NCBI GenBank assembly: GCA_023229645.1
Contig: JALNYU010000015.1
Coordinates: 33,274 to 97,273 of the forward strand
Direction of reading: 5' to 3'
Length of the DNA: 64,000 bases
Source: Nevskia sp.
GTDB taxonomy: Bacteria > Pseudomonadota > Gammaproteobacteria > Nevskiales > Nevskiaceae
A program made the position numbers and the translations under genes. Below are positions 16,811-25,560 of the stretch, in pieces. Numbering within the stretch: position 1 is the stretch's first letter; each line of letters opens with the position of its first letter. The notes beneath the pieces were generated by a model. That model ran no database searches, was not told the origin of the DNA, and saw nothing but the letters and a program-made list of their open reading frames with translations.

Positions 16811-18529
16811 CTACAACGTCTTCAAATATTCCAGCAGCGCCTTCTTCTCATCTGCGGGCAACTGCGTACCGAACTCGTGGCCGCAGCGGCTATCGCCGGA
16901 GTTGCGGGCCTCGCAGCCCGTAGTTTTTAACGAATAGTTGAATTTCGTCTGCTGAGCCGCCAAGCCAACATTGACGATGTCGTACGCCGGCCCCACGGCA
17001 AATGTCACTTGCCGTTCCGTCGCCGGCTTTAGCAGTTCAGCCAAGGACGACACCGAGCCGTTGTGCAAGTACGGCGCTGCGGCCCAAATCCCTTCGAGCA
17101 CGCGAGATTCATAGGCATACGATGGCGCTGCACCGGTCGCTGGCTTATTGAACGCACCCATTAAATCTTGCGTTTCAGCGGAAAACGGCGATTGCGCGAA
17201 CAGCGCCTTGCTCTCAGCATCGGCCGCTTTCAGCACCGGCACGTAGTGCTGCAAAATCGCACCGATGACGGAAATGCTCAGCACGTTGAATGCGGTGTCG
17301 ACCGGCTTCAGCGGCGCAGTAATGAACGGAATCTTGGCGCCGCTGAGCACTCCGGTTTGCACGGTCCGCTCTAGAATCTCATACTCGCGTGAGTCGGTGC
17401 CAACATCGAGTATCGGGGTCGCCCAAGTCTTCTGATCCAAAAACCGAACTTTTCCTGGACTCACGCCATGACAGGCAATGCAGCCGCCGCTGTCATTTCC
17501 GCGTTCGAATATCGCCTTACCCTGTTTGACCAGCACCGGGTCGATTGCCCACGCCCATTTCGGCGGACCGATTTTTTTAATCAGATTTTCCAGCGCGTTC
17601 AAGCCGGAAAAATCAGCCGAGTTTTTCGCAACGTAGTTAATACCAAACAGGCTCCAGCGATCTTTCTTCGGATGAAAGACACCAAACACGCCATAAACCT
17701 CACCGAGATTACGCGCCAGTCCGAGGATGTTGTTCCCGTTATCGGCAAAGCCCGGCCACTGCGTTTTATCTTGAATCGGCGCATTCCACAGGAACGGATA
17801 TCGCACCGGTGCGGTTGCCGGCATGATGTTGTCGGGGATCATGTACGTCGGCGCCGGGCCAATATCCAAGCCGGTCAAGCGATCAAAAATCATCGATACC
17901 GCATCCAAGCGCGCCGGCCCCCAGGGCACCTTCGGCAAGGCCCGCGTCATCAACGTGTGGTATGGCAAGAACCACGCATTCAAATCGTTGCGCAGTTTCG
18001 TTTTATCGGCCGCCGAGGCGCCCGGCCCGAGCACGTCGTCGGCAAACGCAGCGAATACAGTAGGCTTACTCAATACGGCATTCACCGCAGTATCGAGATC
18101 GGCCAAGAAGCTTTGGAAATCGGTGATTGCCGGGCCACCGTCGATACGGTACGCGGTGCCATCGACCTCAATCTGCCGGGTATGGCAGGCCGAGCACGTC
18201 ATGCCCAGCACCGCGCCGCCGTCGCCCGGGCTCGCGGTAAACCCGACTGGCAGCCCTGCCGGCTCGCTGGCTGGATTCGGCAGATAGCCGTAGCGGCTGA
18301 GGCTGTCCGCCATAAACGGCTGACCGTCGGGTTGCTTCAGCGCGGCGATCCAGCGCAACGGCATCAACTCAGACCCTTGGCCGCGACTATAAAAATCGCT
18401 TTGCGCTTCGGCGGTCCAGGCGCCACCTTGATGGGTGGCAACAGCACCATCGGCGTTTGCGGCCTGCGCCGTCAGTAATAGCGCGCCGCAGAACAGCTGA
18501 CCAATCGGCGATAAACGTTTTTTGTCCAT
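16811..18529 (-). CDS. RoxA-like secreted di-haem c-type cytochrome
   Basis: About 572 residues with a signal peptide (MDKKRLSPIGQLFCGALLLTAQAANA). There are two haem c motifs, CSACH at about 112-116 and CIACH at about 350-354. The C-terminal APYLHNGSVSSLAELL motif is shared by the RoxA/RoxB rubber oxygenases and related di-haem peroxidase-like cytochromes. RoxA of Xanthomonas is longer, so oxidative cleavage of polyisoprene is possible but unproven; a peroxidase or electron-transfer role is the alternative. The start is ATG at 18529 after AAGGA. It is single and divergent from the M4 protease. Confidence 0.8.
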   Translation of the reverse strand: MDKKRLSPIGQLFCGALLLTAQAANADGAVATHQGGAWTAEAQSDFYSRGQGSELMPLRWIAALKQPDGQPFMADSLSRYGYLPNPASEPAGLPVGFTASPGDGGAVLGMTCSACHTRQIEVDGTAYRIDGGPAITDFQSFLADLDTAVNAVLSKPTVFAAFADDVLGPGASAADKTKLRNDLNAWFLPYHTLMTRALPKVPWGPARLDAVSMIFDRLTGLDIGPAPTYMIPDNIMPATAPVRYPFLWNAPIQDKTQWPGFADNGNNILGLARNLGEVYGVFGVFHPKKDRWSLFGINYVAKNSADFSGLNALENLIKKIGPPKWAWAIDPVLVKQGKAIFERGNDSGGCIACHGVSPGKVRFLDQKTWATPILDVGTDSREYEILERTVQTGVLSGAKIPFITAPLKPVDTAFNVLSISVIGAILQHYVPVLKAADAESKALFAQSPFSAETQDLMGAFNKPATGAAPSYAYESRVLEGIWAAAPYLHNGSVSSLAELLKPATERQVTFAVGPAYDIVNVGLAAQQTKFNYSLKTTGCEARNSGDSRCGHEFGTQLPADEKKALLEYLKTL

Positions 18530-19037
18530 TTTTCGTGCGTCCTTGCAAGAATGGGAGTTCTGCCATTGACCCAACCCTGGATCGCAGGCAGGCAATTTTC
18601 GTCGGCAATCCGCTATAGACCCCTAATGCGCAGGTACCAGCCGGATCCCACTCGGATTGGACGCTCAAATCCACGCAAAAGCAAATGTCACAATCCCACC
18701 CAGGTGAATCGGGGAAGATAGAATTCCGTCATCTGTCAGACCGCCTTAATGCCATTCACGCCGCCATCGCTGAATGCTCGCCCACCAGACTCTAACCACA
18801 TTTACTACCACTACATTCCGGTTCCGTAATACTCCATTTATATCCCATAAAATGGTTGTTGGAATTTCATCATCGCTGGCGATCCCGGAAATTGAGCGCA
18901 TCCGCTTCAGGTTCATCTGGCCGGGTTAGAATCAATCACAGCGCAACACGCCGTTGGCGACTGGCCGAGAACCGCAACTACGCCTAGCATGTCACTTACC
19001 GCGCCGTAGGCGCCCAAACGCGAGGGAAAGCCGCTTC
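18530..19037. other. Intergenic region between cytochrome and protease genes
   Basis: About 500 bp between two divergent genes. I found no reading frame, dyad or repeat that I can support. It presumably holds two divergent promoters. Confidence 0.4.
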
Positions 19038-20096
19038 ATGTGCAAACAACGTCATCGCCACAGTATTTTCTGCATCCTTCCGCCGCATATGCTCGACAAA
19101 GTCATGCGCAATGGCAGCGCCGATCAGCGCGAGTGGGCGCTCAACAATATGCAGGTCAATCAGACCATGCACTCGTTTCGAGTCGGCGAAATGCTGCAGG
19201 CGCCGAAGGCGATGGGCGGCGGTACACCGGGCCTGGCACAGCGCACGATCTACACCGCAGACAGCGGCATGGAATTGCCGGGCAAGCTGGTGCGCAGCGA
19301 GGGCGATGGCCCAACAGACGACGTTTCCACTAACGAAGCCTACGACGGCCTCGGCGCCACCTACGATTTTTTCTGGCAGATCTTTCAACGTAACTCGATC
19401 GACGACGAAGGCATGCCGTTAACGGCAACGGTGCATTTCGGCAAGCGCTTCGACAATGCCTTTTGGACCGGCGCGCAAATGATTTTTGGCGATGGCGACG
19501 GCCAGTTGTTCAAGCGCTTCACGATCTCGCTCGATGTCATCGGCCATGAATTGACTCACGGCGTAACTCAAGACGAAGCCGGGCTGGTGTACATGAATCA
19601 ATCCGGCGCGCTGAATGAATCGCTGTCCGACGTGTTTGGCCTGCTCGTCAAACAATACGCGCTCAAACAAGACGTGACTCAAGCCGATTGGCTGATCGGC
19701 GCCGCGCTCTTGACCGACAAGGTTCAGGGCCGCGCATTGCGTTCGATGAGCGCTCCAGGCACCGCGTACGACGACCCCATGCTCGGCAAAGACCCGCAGC
19801 CCGGCCACACCAAAGATTTCGTCCGAACGATGGCCGATAACGGCGGCGTGCACATCAACTCCGGCATTCCCAATCGGGCGTTTTACTTAACCGCATCCGC
19901 CATCGGCGGCAACGCTTGGGCTCAAGCGGGGCACATCTGGTACGACACCGTGCGCGATAAGCGGCTGAAGAAAAACGCCGGCTTCTCGGCCTTCGCCAAA
20001 CTGACGCTAGCCAATGCCGTCGGCGCCTATGGGCCAACCAGCGTTGAAGCGAAAGCGGTACGCGAAGCCTGGAATACCGTCGGCGTTAAACTCTAA
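19038..20096 (+). CDS. Protealysin-like M4 metalloprotease
   Basis: A 352-residue thermolysin-family zinc protease. It has HELTH at 170-174, the third ligand in NESLSD (E194) and the catalytic histidine in GGVHINSGIPNRAFYL. There is no signal peptide. Instead the short N-terminal propeptide carries CILPPHML (residues 12-19), close to the CIIPPYML-type motif of protealysin-like enzymes, which act inside cells or leave without Sec. The start ATG at 19038 follows GAGGGAAAG; an earlier in-frame start at 18954 is unsupported. Its stop overlaps the ATG of the next gene, an emfourin-like inhibitor, in a TAATG arrangement. Confidence 0.9.
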   Translation: MCKQRHRHSIFCILPPHMLDKVMRNGSADQREWALNNMQVNQTMHSFRVGEMLQAPKAMGGGTPGLAQRTIYTADSGMELPGKLVRSEGDGPTDDVSTNEAYDGLGATYDFFWQIFQRNSIDDEGMPLTATVHFGKRFDNAFWTGAQMIFGDGDGQLFKRFTISLDVIGHELTHGVTQDEAGLVYMNQSGALNESLSDVFGLLVKQYALKQDVTQADWLIGAALLTDKVQGRALRSMSAPGTAYDDPMLGKDPQPGHTKDFVRTMADNGGVHINSGIPNRAFYLTASAIGGNAWAQAGHIWYDTVRDKRLKKNAGFSAFAKLTLANAVGAYGPTSVEAKAVREAWNTVGVKL

Positions 20097-20419
20097 TGGT
20101 CACGCCGCCAATCCTAAATCCCAACGGCGTGTTAAAAATCACCCGCGAAGGCGGTCTTTTTTATGCGCCGGGATTGGCGGCACCCCGAACGATGATGCTG
20201 TCTGCCTGCAATGCCGACCAGCAGATGCAGTTTGCGGCGTGCATGAAATACCCGCCGCAGAAGAAAACATCTGCCGGCCCCGATCAACGCAGCTGGCATT
20301 TGCAGTGGTTTGAAAGCATCGATGACACCACACCAAGTTGGCAAACGTGGGTCAATGAATTCGATGCCGACGAGGCGATCGCCGCGCTCTGGGCCGTGGC
20401 AACGCCCGAAACAAAATAG
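20096..20419 (+). CDS. Emfourin-like inhibitor of the adjacent M4 protease
   Basis: A 107-residue protein without signal peptide, overlapping the protealysin-like gene by one base. Emfourin proteins are small (about 110 residues) tight-binding inhibitors encoded next to protealysin genes. This one has similar size and position, and the N-terminal half LKITREGGLFYAPGL fits the family as I recall it. The overlap implies coupled synthesis, so that protease and inhibitor are made together. The identification rests more on context than on a motif. Confidence 0.75.
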   Translation: MVTPPILNPNGVLKITREGGLFYAPGLAAPRTMMLSACNADQQMQFAACMKYPPQKKTSAGPDQRSWHLQWFESIDDTTPSWQTWVNEFDADEAIAALWAVATPETK

Positions 20420-20423
20420 CGCA

Positions 20424-21140
20424 CTAATGAATGCCGATTGTGGTGTGCAGCTGTGCCGCCATCAATGCCAGAAAGATCGCAAGGCCTAAGTAAAACACGC
20501 CGTAGGTAAAACGTGCTTCGAGGCTGGCAACACCGTAATAGGCCTGTGCCTCGGGTGTGCTCGGATCGTGCCGCAGCGCCTTCATGACCTGCGGCGCAGC
20601 AACAATCGCCATCATGATCAACAGCGGTGACGGGTGCTGCAGAAATAAGGCAATCAACATCGGCACGCCGAGCAGCCAGATTCGCGGCGACAGGACGGCG
20701 GTGATACGCCCGCCATCAAACGGCGCGAGTGGAATCAAATTAAACAGATTTAAAATGAATCCGGCGTACGCCAATGCTAACAGCCACGGCTCGGCCTGAT
20801 CACGGCCAATCCAGTACACACCCAGCGCAGCCAAGGTTCCTACCAGCGGGCCCGCAAGGCCGATGTAGGCTTCAGTCTCGGCGTCACGCGGCATATCTTT
20901 TAGATTGATCCAGGCACCAACAAAAGGAATGAAGGTGGGCGCGCCAACATTCAAACCTTTCTGCCGCGCCGCAACGTAATGCCCCATCTCGTGCGCCAGC
21001 ATCAAGCCGACAAATCCGACGGCGTAACGCCAGCCGTAAATCCAGGCGTAGACCACCACCGACACCAGCATGCTGCCGCCGGTTAAAAATACTTTGCCGA
21101 ATTTGCCGGCGCTGAGTAACAACAGCAGTGCTTTAATCAT
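20424..21140 (-). CDS. Site-2-protease-like M50 membrane metalloprotease
   Basis: About 238 residues with around six membrane segments. It has the zinc motif HEMGH and the distal ligand motif NLIPLAPFDGGR, both typical of M50 proteases of the sporulation factor IVFB type. There is no PDZ domain, so it is a compact form. The substrate is unknown. The start is taken as ATG at 21140; a longer frame begins at 21170. It converges on the emfourin-like gene with 4 bp between stops. Confidence 0.88.
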   Translation of the reverse strand: MIKALLLLLSAGKFGKVFLTGGSMLVSVVVYAWIYGWRYAVGFVGLMLAHEMGHYVAARQKGLNVGAPTFIPFVGAWINLKDMPRDAETEAYIGLAGPLVGTLAALGVYWIGRDQAEPWLLALAYAGFILNLFNLIPLAPFDGGRITAVLSPRIWLLGVPMLIALFLQHPSPLLIMMAIVAAPQVMKALRHDPSTPEAQAYYGVASLEARFTYGVFYLGLAIFLALMAAQLHTTIGIH

Positions 21141-21297
21141 GGGAGCAATCGGATCTGGGCGTGTTCGCACATAGGACAGCAGCGGCGATGAAGCGGGTTG
21201 TCATGCCCCGCAGGCTTGGAATTCCCAAGGCCGCGGCCTAGACCTTAGCCGCGCCTATTCGACACAAGCCGCAACGACCGCATACGGGTAAAGCCCC

Positions 21298-22194
21298 CTA
21301 GGCGCGCTTAAAAAACTTCTTATACACCGGGGCGATGACCGCGAAGAAGGCAACGATGAAGAGCTTGAAAAACTTTGCGAAGAAAGCTGCAGCAACCGCA
21401 AACAGGCCGATCTTTTTCAGCACGACGCCGCCGACCAAAGCTGCGATGCCGTACGTCGCAATCTTATCAGTCGATGCGCTGAAGTCGGCGTATCGGCGCC
21501 CAGGCTTGAATTCCACCGCTGCCAGCAGATTGGCGGCAATCGGCTTTTCGGCTTCGATCGCCTTCTGCGATGTGACGAAGTCCAGCGCGATATAGCCTTC
21601 GCGGCCCAGCACGTAGGTGTTGTAGTTCACGCCGTTATCGTCGCCAGCAACCGCCCCTTTTTCCTTACTGCCGATCGACCAGACCAACCGATGATTGGCT
21701 GCATCGTAGTTCGGGCGTTCAATCCAACCGGTGACTTCAATCGGCTTAATGCCACGTTTTTCGCGAAATTCATTGTCGGCCTCGGTGCCTTGCTTGAGAT
21801 TGTCGAGCAAGGCGTCAGCGTCCCAGTTTTTGGCTTCATCGTCTTTGATATAGCCTTCGCCGGTGTAGTCCAGCGTCGCAAACCAGTTGCCGCCATCGGC
21901 TGTCGGAAAAATCAGGCCGATGAATTTGTCGTTGGTGCGGTTCCCCATCAGTTCCATCACCGCAACTGATTCTTTGCGCGGCACGTAACCATATCCTGCC
22001 GGCACATGGAGTACGGCCTGGTCGATCAAAGCAACGTCAATCGGACCACGTTGCATTGCCGTATTGGCGGCTTTCCAGATTGCGGCGCCGGGATCAGCGA
22101 CATCGTTCGCTGCCTGTTCTTTTTCTTGCGCTTGCAGCGGTGCGGCCAACAGCAGTGTAGCGAGCGCGCAAATGCGCACCAACGGCAGAATCAT
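21298..22194 (-). CDS. DUF2167 family membrane-anchored protein
   Basis: 298 residues. There is a signal peptide (MILPLVRICALATLLLAAPLQAQ). A periplasmic DUF2167 domain follows with the family features GYGYVPRKE, WFATLDYTGEGYIKDDEAKNWDADALL and VTGWIERPNYDAANHRLVWS. Two C-terminal hydrophobic segments come next, and the protein ends KKFFKRA. The function of the family is unknown. It stands alone. Confidence 0.88.
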   Translation of the reverse strand: MILPLVRICALATLLLAAPLQAQEKEQAANDVADPGAAIWKAANTAMQRGPIDVALIDQAVLHVPAGYGYVPRKESVAVMELMGNRTNDKFIGLIFPTADGGNWFATLDYTGEGYIKDDEAKNWDADALLDNLKQGTEADNEFREKRGIKPIEVTGWIERPNYDAANHRLVWSIGSKEKGAVAGDDNGVNYNTYVLGREGYIALDFVTSQKAIEAEKPIAANLLAAVEFKPGRRYADFSASTDKIATYGIAALVGGVVLKKIGLFAVAAAFFAKFFKLFIVAFFAVIAPVYKKFFKRA

Positions 22195-22382
22195 TGCATT
22201 CCCCTTGTAAAAAAATTATGGCACGCTGATCGGGAACTCGGACGCTTCACGAGTGCACCTCATTATGCTTTTAGTTTGACGATATTTCGTATAAAAAGCT
22301 GAGCAGTCCGTCACATATTGCCCGCTAATTTTTGCGGCGTTCGGCCAACGGCGGCGGTGACCCGGCACGCGTCTAAATTCTC

Positions 22383-22443
22383 GAAGCTAGGGTCTGCTAA
22401 CACGTATGCGGTGATCGCATACGTGTTAGCAGACCCTAGCTTC
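22383..22443. repeat. Palindromic repeat family P, copy A
   Basis: A perfect palindrome with 28-bp arms (22383-22410 and 22416-22443) around the loop GTGAT. The arm includes CTAGGGTCTGCTAACACGTA. Related copies are at 38449-38509 and 51683-51731, all intergenic. It is probably a REP-like or MITE element. It lies in the 22195-22617 gap, which otherwise holds nothing I can name. Confidence 0.85.
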
Positions 22444-22617
22444 CAAATCGTCACGCCGTTTATAGCTTCAGCGCCGAACAATTGGGCCAGCAGTAACGGC
22501 GCAGTGAAGCCCTGTTACATATCGTTACCAAGCGACACAGCGCCGACACCTACTGGCGCCGACGGGCGCCTATCGTATCCCCAGCTGAAACGCAGCCACT
22601 CACCACTGGGGATATCG

Positions 22618-22890
22618 ATGAAAATGTTCAAAACCGTTGCGATCACGCTGACGCTGCTTGCCGCTGCCACCGCGCAGGCGCAAGACACCGGAACCGCCGC
22701 CGCGCGCGCCGAAGCCGCCTGCACCGCCAACCCTGACCAATGCACACAGCTTAAAGCCCGCGCTGATCAAGCCAAAGCCAAGCTACAGGCGCAGTGCGCC
22801 GCGAACCCGGACGCCTGCGCGGAAAAGAAAGCCAACGTGCAGGCTCGGATTGCCAATCGGAAAGCCCGCCGCGCCGGGGCAGCCGAGTAA
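22618..22890 (+). CDS. Small secreted protein with twin CxxNPDxC motifs
   Basis: A 90-residue protein with a signal peptide ending near AQAQ (residues 1-23). The mature part has exactly four cysteines in two repeats, CTANPDQC and CAANPDAC, joined by a charged helix (LKARADQAKAKLQAQ). It ends with a basic tail. The pattern suggests a periplasmic helical hairpin with disulfides. I do not know the family's function. GGGGA precedes the ATG. An outer membrane protein gene follows on the same strand. Confidence 0.75.
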   Translation: MKMFKTVAITLTLLAAATAQAQDTGTAAARAEAACTANPDQCTQLKARADQAKAKLQAQCAANPDACAEKKANVQARIANRKARRAGAAE

Positions 22891-22906
22891 CCCCTGCCGC
22901 GCGAAC

Positions 22907-22925
22907 GCCGCGCTGTCAGCGCGGC
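22907..22925 (+). other. Strong hairpin after the small secreted protein gene
   Basis: GCCGCGCTG and CAGCGCGGC form a 9-bp inverted repeat with one base between them. No T-run follows. It may reduce read-through into the outer membrane protein gene or stabilise the upstream mRNA. Confidence 0.4.
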
Positions 22926-23009
22926 ACAAACTGCTGCGTTACTGAGAGCACACCTGTTATGCGGCGCGCCGTCGCCTTGGCTGCGCGCTCAATCAAGACG
23001 CTATCGAAC

Positions 23010-23939
23010 ATGTTTAATAAAAACCAAAAGTATCGCTACTCGGTCGCTGTCGGCTTTTTTTGCTGGGCCGCGTTGGCAAACACCGCGCAGGCCGAGGACC
23101 CGGCCGACTCCAGCCCTTGGACCTTAAGCTTTGCTGGCGGCGGCGACTATAGCGATGACGCCAGTGGCGGCGCGCCGTATGCCGGCGCCACGTTACGGCG
23201 TAGCTTCGGTTCGCAGTTTCTGAGCGCCGGCTTCGGCTATTCGAAAACCAGCGTCGGGCAGAACGCAACGACTAATAATATTCAGGCAAAAACGCTGCAA
23301 GGCACGCTGGCCTACGGCATCGACATCGGCCGCTATACGCTGGAAAGCCACGCCAGCTACGGCAGCCGACAATTCGACCCGGTTGCCATCACCCGCGCCA
23401 ACCCGATCCCAGGCCGACCGGCGCTCAGCACGGAAACGGCGTCCGACGGCAGCCAATACGGCATCGGCGCTTCGATTAGCGCTGAGTTCGGCGCCCTCGC
23501 CGGCTTGCAGTACGCACCTTACGTCGCGGTTGACTGGAGCCGTGTCGATACCGCGACGCGGCGCGACACCGTCGCCGGATCACAAGTGGAAATCGCCAGC
23601 ACGCGTGAAACCGGCGTCACCGGCACGTTCGGCGTCGCGCTAACGCACGGCTTCATCGCAGCCCGAGACTTCCCACTGCGGCTTGGCGTTGACGCCGCCG
23701 TGCTCGTATCCAGCAACGGCAGCGCCTTCGCCAGCAGTTCCCGAGTGGGTAACGCGATTCTGACCAACGCCTCCGCACAAGCCGGCACCAACGGTAATCA
23801 AACCTGGGGCCAATTCGGCACCACGTTGTCGTACGACTTTGGCCGCAGCACAACGCTTGGCGTTACCGCGCAACGCACGGTGGGCTTTAAGCCTGCGGAC
23901 TATACCTCCGCAGGCGCGACGTTAGATTTTCGGTTCTAA
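23010..23939 (+). CDS. Outer membrane beta-barrel protein (autotransporter-barrel-like)
   Basis: 309 residues with a signal peptide (YSVAVGFFCWAALANTAQA). The rest alternates in short beta strands rich in Gly, Ser, Tyr and Ala, and ends in the outer membrane signature with terminal Phe (GATLDFRF). The length fits a 12-14-strand barrel with no passenger. The function is unknown. The start is taken at ATG 23010, because the region before it is not signal-like. Confidence 0.75.
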   Translation: MFNKNQKYRYSVAVGFFCWAALANTAQAEDPADSSPWTLSFAGGGDYSDDASGGAPYAGATLRRSFGSQFLSAGFGYSKTSVGQNATTNNIQAKTLQGTLAYGIDIGRYTLESHASYGSRQFDPVAITRANPIPGRPALSTETASDGSQYGIGASISAEFGALAGLQYAPYVAVDWSRVDTATRRDTVAGSQVEIASTRETGVTGTFGVALTHGFIAARDFPLRLGVDAAVLVSSNGSAFASSSRVGNAILTNASAQAGTNGNQTWGQFGTTLSYDFGRSTTLGVTAQRTVGFKPADYTSAGATLDFRF

Positions 23940-24028
23940 CGCGGATCCCGCCCAAAATAGGTGCAGGCTGATTACTCGGCCAGCCCAGGCCTGAACTCCG
24001 TAACATCCAATTCGTGTTTCTGGCCGCA

Positions 24029-24042
24029 TTGATCCAGCTCAA
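24029..24042. promoter_or_regulatory. FNR/Anr-like box upstream of hsp20
   Basis: TTGATCCAGCTCAA matches TTGATNNNNATCAA with one mismatch. Its centre is about 76 bp upstream of the Hsp20 ATG, so a class II start near 24077 would give a 35-nt leader. This is the best of the four boxes. Confidence 0.7.
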
Positions 24043-24111
24043 TGTTGTCCGGCTCTGTCTGCCTCATCCTATCTCTGTCGCGAAATTGCGACATGAGTAG
24101 GAGGATTTTCT

Positions 24112-24537
24112 ATGTCTCTTGTTCAGTGGAATCCATTCCGGGAGATGGACGAATTGCTGTCGCGTATCCAGCGCGGGAACGGGCGTACGTCCGCGGGCGC
24201 GCTTGAAGCCTGGGCACCCGTCGTCGACATCGCCGAAAGCACGAAAGAATATACCGTACGCGCTGAACTACCCGGCGTAAAAAAGGACGACGTTAAGATT
24301 CAGGTGCAAAACGGCCTGCTAACCTTATCCGGCGAACGCAAAAGCGAGCGCGAAGACAAAGACGAAAAGTACCATCGCGTCGAACGCAGCTACGGCGCTT
24401 ATAGCCGCTCGTTTGTACTGCCGGATGACGTACTACAGGACAAAATTACCGCCGACGGCAACGAAGGCGTAATCACCGTCCATCTACCGAAGACCGACAT
24501 CAAGAAAAACGCCGCGGTCCAAGTCAAAGTTCAGTAA
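24112..24537 (+). CDS. Hsp20/alpha-crystallin small heat shock protein
   Basis: A 141-residue small chaperone. The alpha-crystallin domain spans about residues 40-135, with the typical start APVVDIAESTKEYTVRAELPGVKKDDVKIQVQNGLLTLSGER. The family GVITVHLPK strand is near the end. The N-terminal LVQWNPFREMDELLSRI is standard. The ribosome site is TAGGAGG. It has a strong terminator downstream and an FNR/Anr-like box upstream. Confidence 0.95.
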   Translation: MSLVQWNPFREMDELLSRIQRGNGRTSAGALEAWAPVVDIAESTKEYTVRAELPGVKKDDVKIQVQNGLLTLSGERKSEREDKDEKYHRVERSYGAYSRSFVLPDDVLQDKITADGNEGVITVHLPKTDIKKNAAVQVKVQ

Positions 24538-24554
24538 CGAATTTCCCCCGCTTA

Positions 24555-24589
24555 CGCCGGCATTTCCCCTGAGATGCCGGCGTTTTTTA
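24555..24589 (+). terminator. Rho-independent terminator after hsp20
   Basis: CGCCGGCAT (24555-24563) pairs with ATGCCGGCG (24574-24582), followed by six T. Read from the other side it also faces the end of the PfkB gene, but there only a weaker A/T context follows. Confidence 0.88.
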
Positions 24590-24606
24590 TTCACGGTTCT
24601 GCCGCC

Positions 24607-25560
24607 TCAGTCCCCAATCACATCCTGAGCATCTAAAAATTCCCGCAGTTCCTGCACCGTAGGTGCGTATGCGCCGCACTGAGACGCGGCAATCGCGGCT
24701 GCGGCAGCTGCACGGTGCAAATGAACAACCGGAGCGCCTTCAGGATCGCGGATTTGACTGGCAATCCAGCTTCCCATCGCTGCATCACCGCATCCCACGG
24801 TATCGATGACGCGCGTAGTGTAAGCGGCACACTCATACCGATTTGCGGCCGAAAACAGCTGCATCCCAGACGCACCCAGCGTCAGCAGGATCTCAGCCGC
24901 CGGCGCGATGCGCTGCAATTCGGCGATAGCAGCGCCAGCGTCGAGCTGTGGGAACAGTCCGGCTAAATCATCATCCGATACCTTGATAAAACGTGATCGC
25001 TCGGCGATTGCATAGACACGCTTGTGGTACATCGCATCACAAGCTGCGGCGCGGAAATTAGGGTCGAGGGCAACGCAGCAGCCGGCGTCTGCTGCCTGTA
25101 TGGCGACGGCAAGCAAGCGGTCGGCCAACGGAGCGCGGGCAAGACTGATGCCGCCAAATTGGATAATTTTTGCCTCTGCAAGCCAATTTTCAGGTAGCAG
25201 ACTGGGATCAAATGCAAGATCGGCGCTGTTGTTGCCAATGAACTGATAAGTCGGCGGTTCGATCGAAGTCACCATCGCCAGCAACGGCACTCGAGTTACC
25301 CTCTGCATGAAGCGCGGGTCCAACCCCGCTGCCAAACTCCCGTCACTAATCGCGTTGCCAAAATAGTCTGCGCTGATCGCACCTGCGAACGCCGTTCGCA
25401 CCCCCAGCCGTGATGCCACCCGTGCTGCGTTCCAGCCGCCGCCACCCGGCCGATCAATCCAGCCACCGTCGGCACCGCGAATCATGTCAGTCAGCGCCTC
25501 GCTGAAAACCACCAGCTGTGGCAGCGCGGCTGCCGCGGATTGCCTCAGCGCGTCAACCAT
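24607..25560 (-). CDS. PfkB-family sugar kinase, likely fructokinase
   Basis: A 317-residue ribokinase-family kinase, the last gene of the sucrose operon, so probably it phosphorylates the fructose released from sucrose. The N-terminal substrate region GGGGWNAARVASRLG and the C-terminal ATP and catalytic motif DTVGCGDAAMGSW are clear. The usual motif is DTxGAGD; here Ala is Cys, with the catalytic Asp kept. It overlaps the glucokinase gene by 8 bp, which suggests translational coupling. Confidence 0.88.
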   Translation of the reverse strand: MVDALRQSAAAALPQLVVFSEALTDMIRGADGGWIDRPGGGGWNAARVASRLGVRTAFAGAISADYFGNAISDGSLAAGLDPRFMQRVTRVPLLAMVTSIEPPTYQFIGNNSADLAFDPSLLPENWLAEAKIIQFGGISLARAPLADRLLAVAIQAADAGCCVALDPNFRAAACDAMYHKRVYAIAERSRFIKVSDDDLAGLFPQLDAGAAIAELQRIAPAAEILLTLGASGMQLFSAANRYECAAYTTRVIDTVGCGDAAMGSWIASQIRDPEGAPVVHLHRAAAAAAIAASQCGAYAPTVQELREFLDAQDVIGD

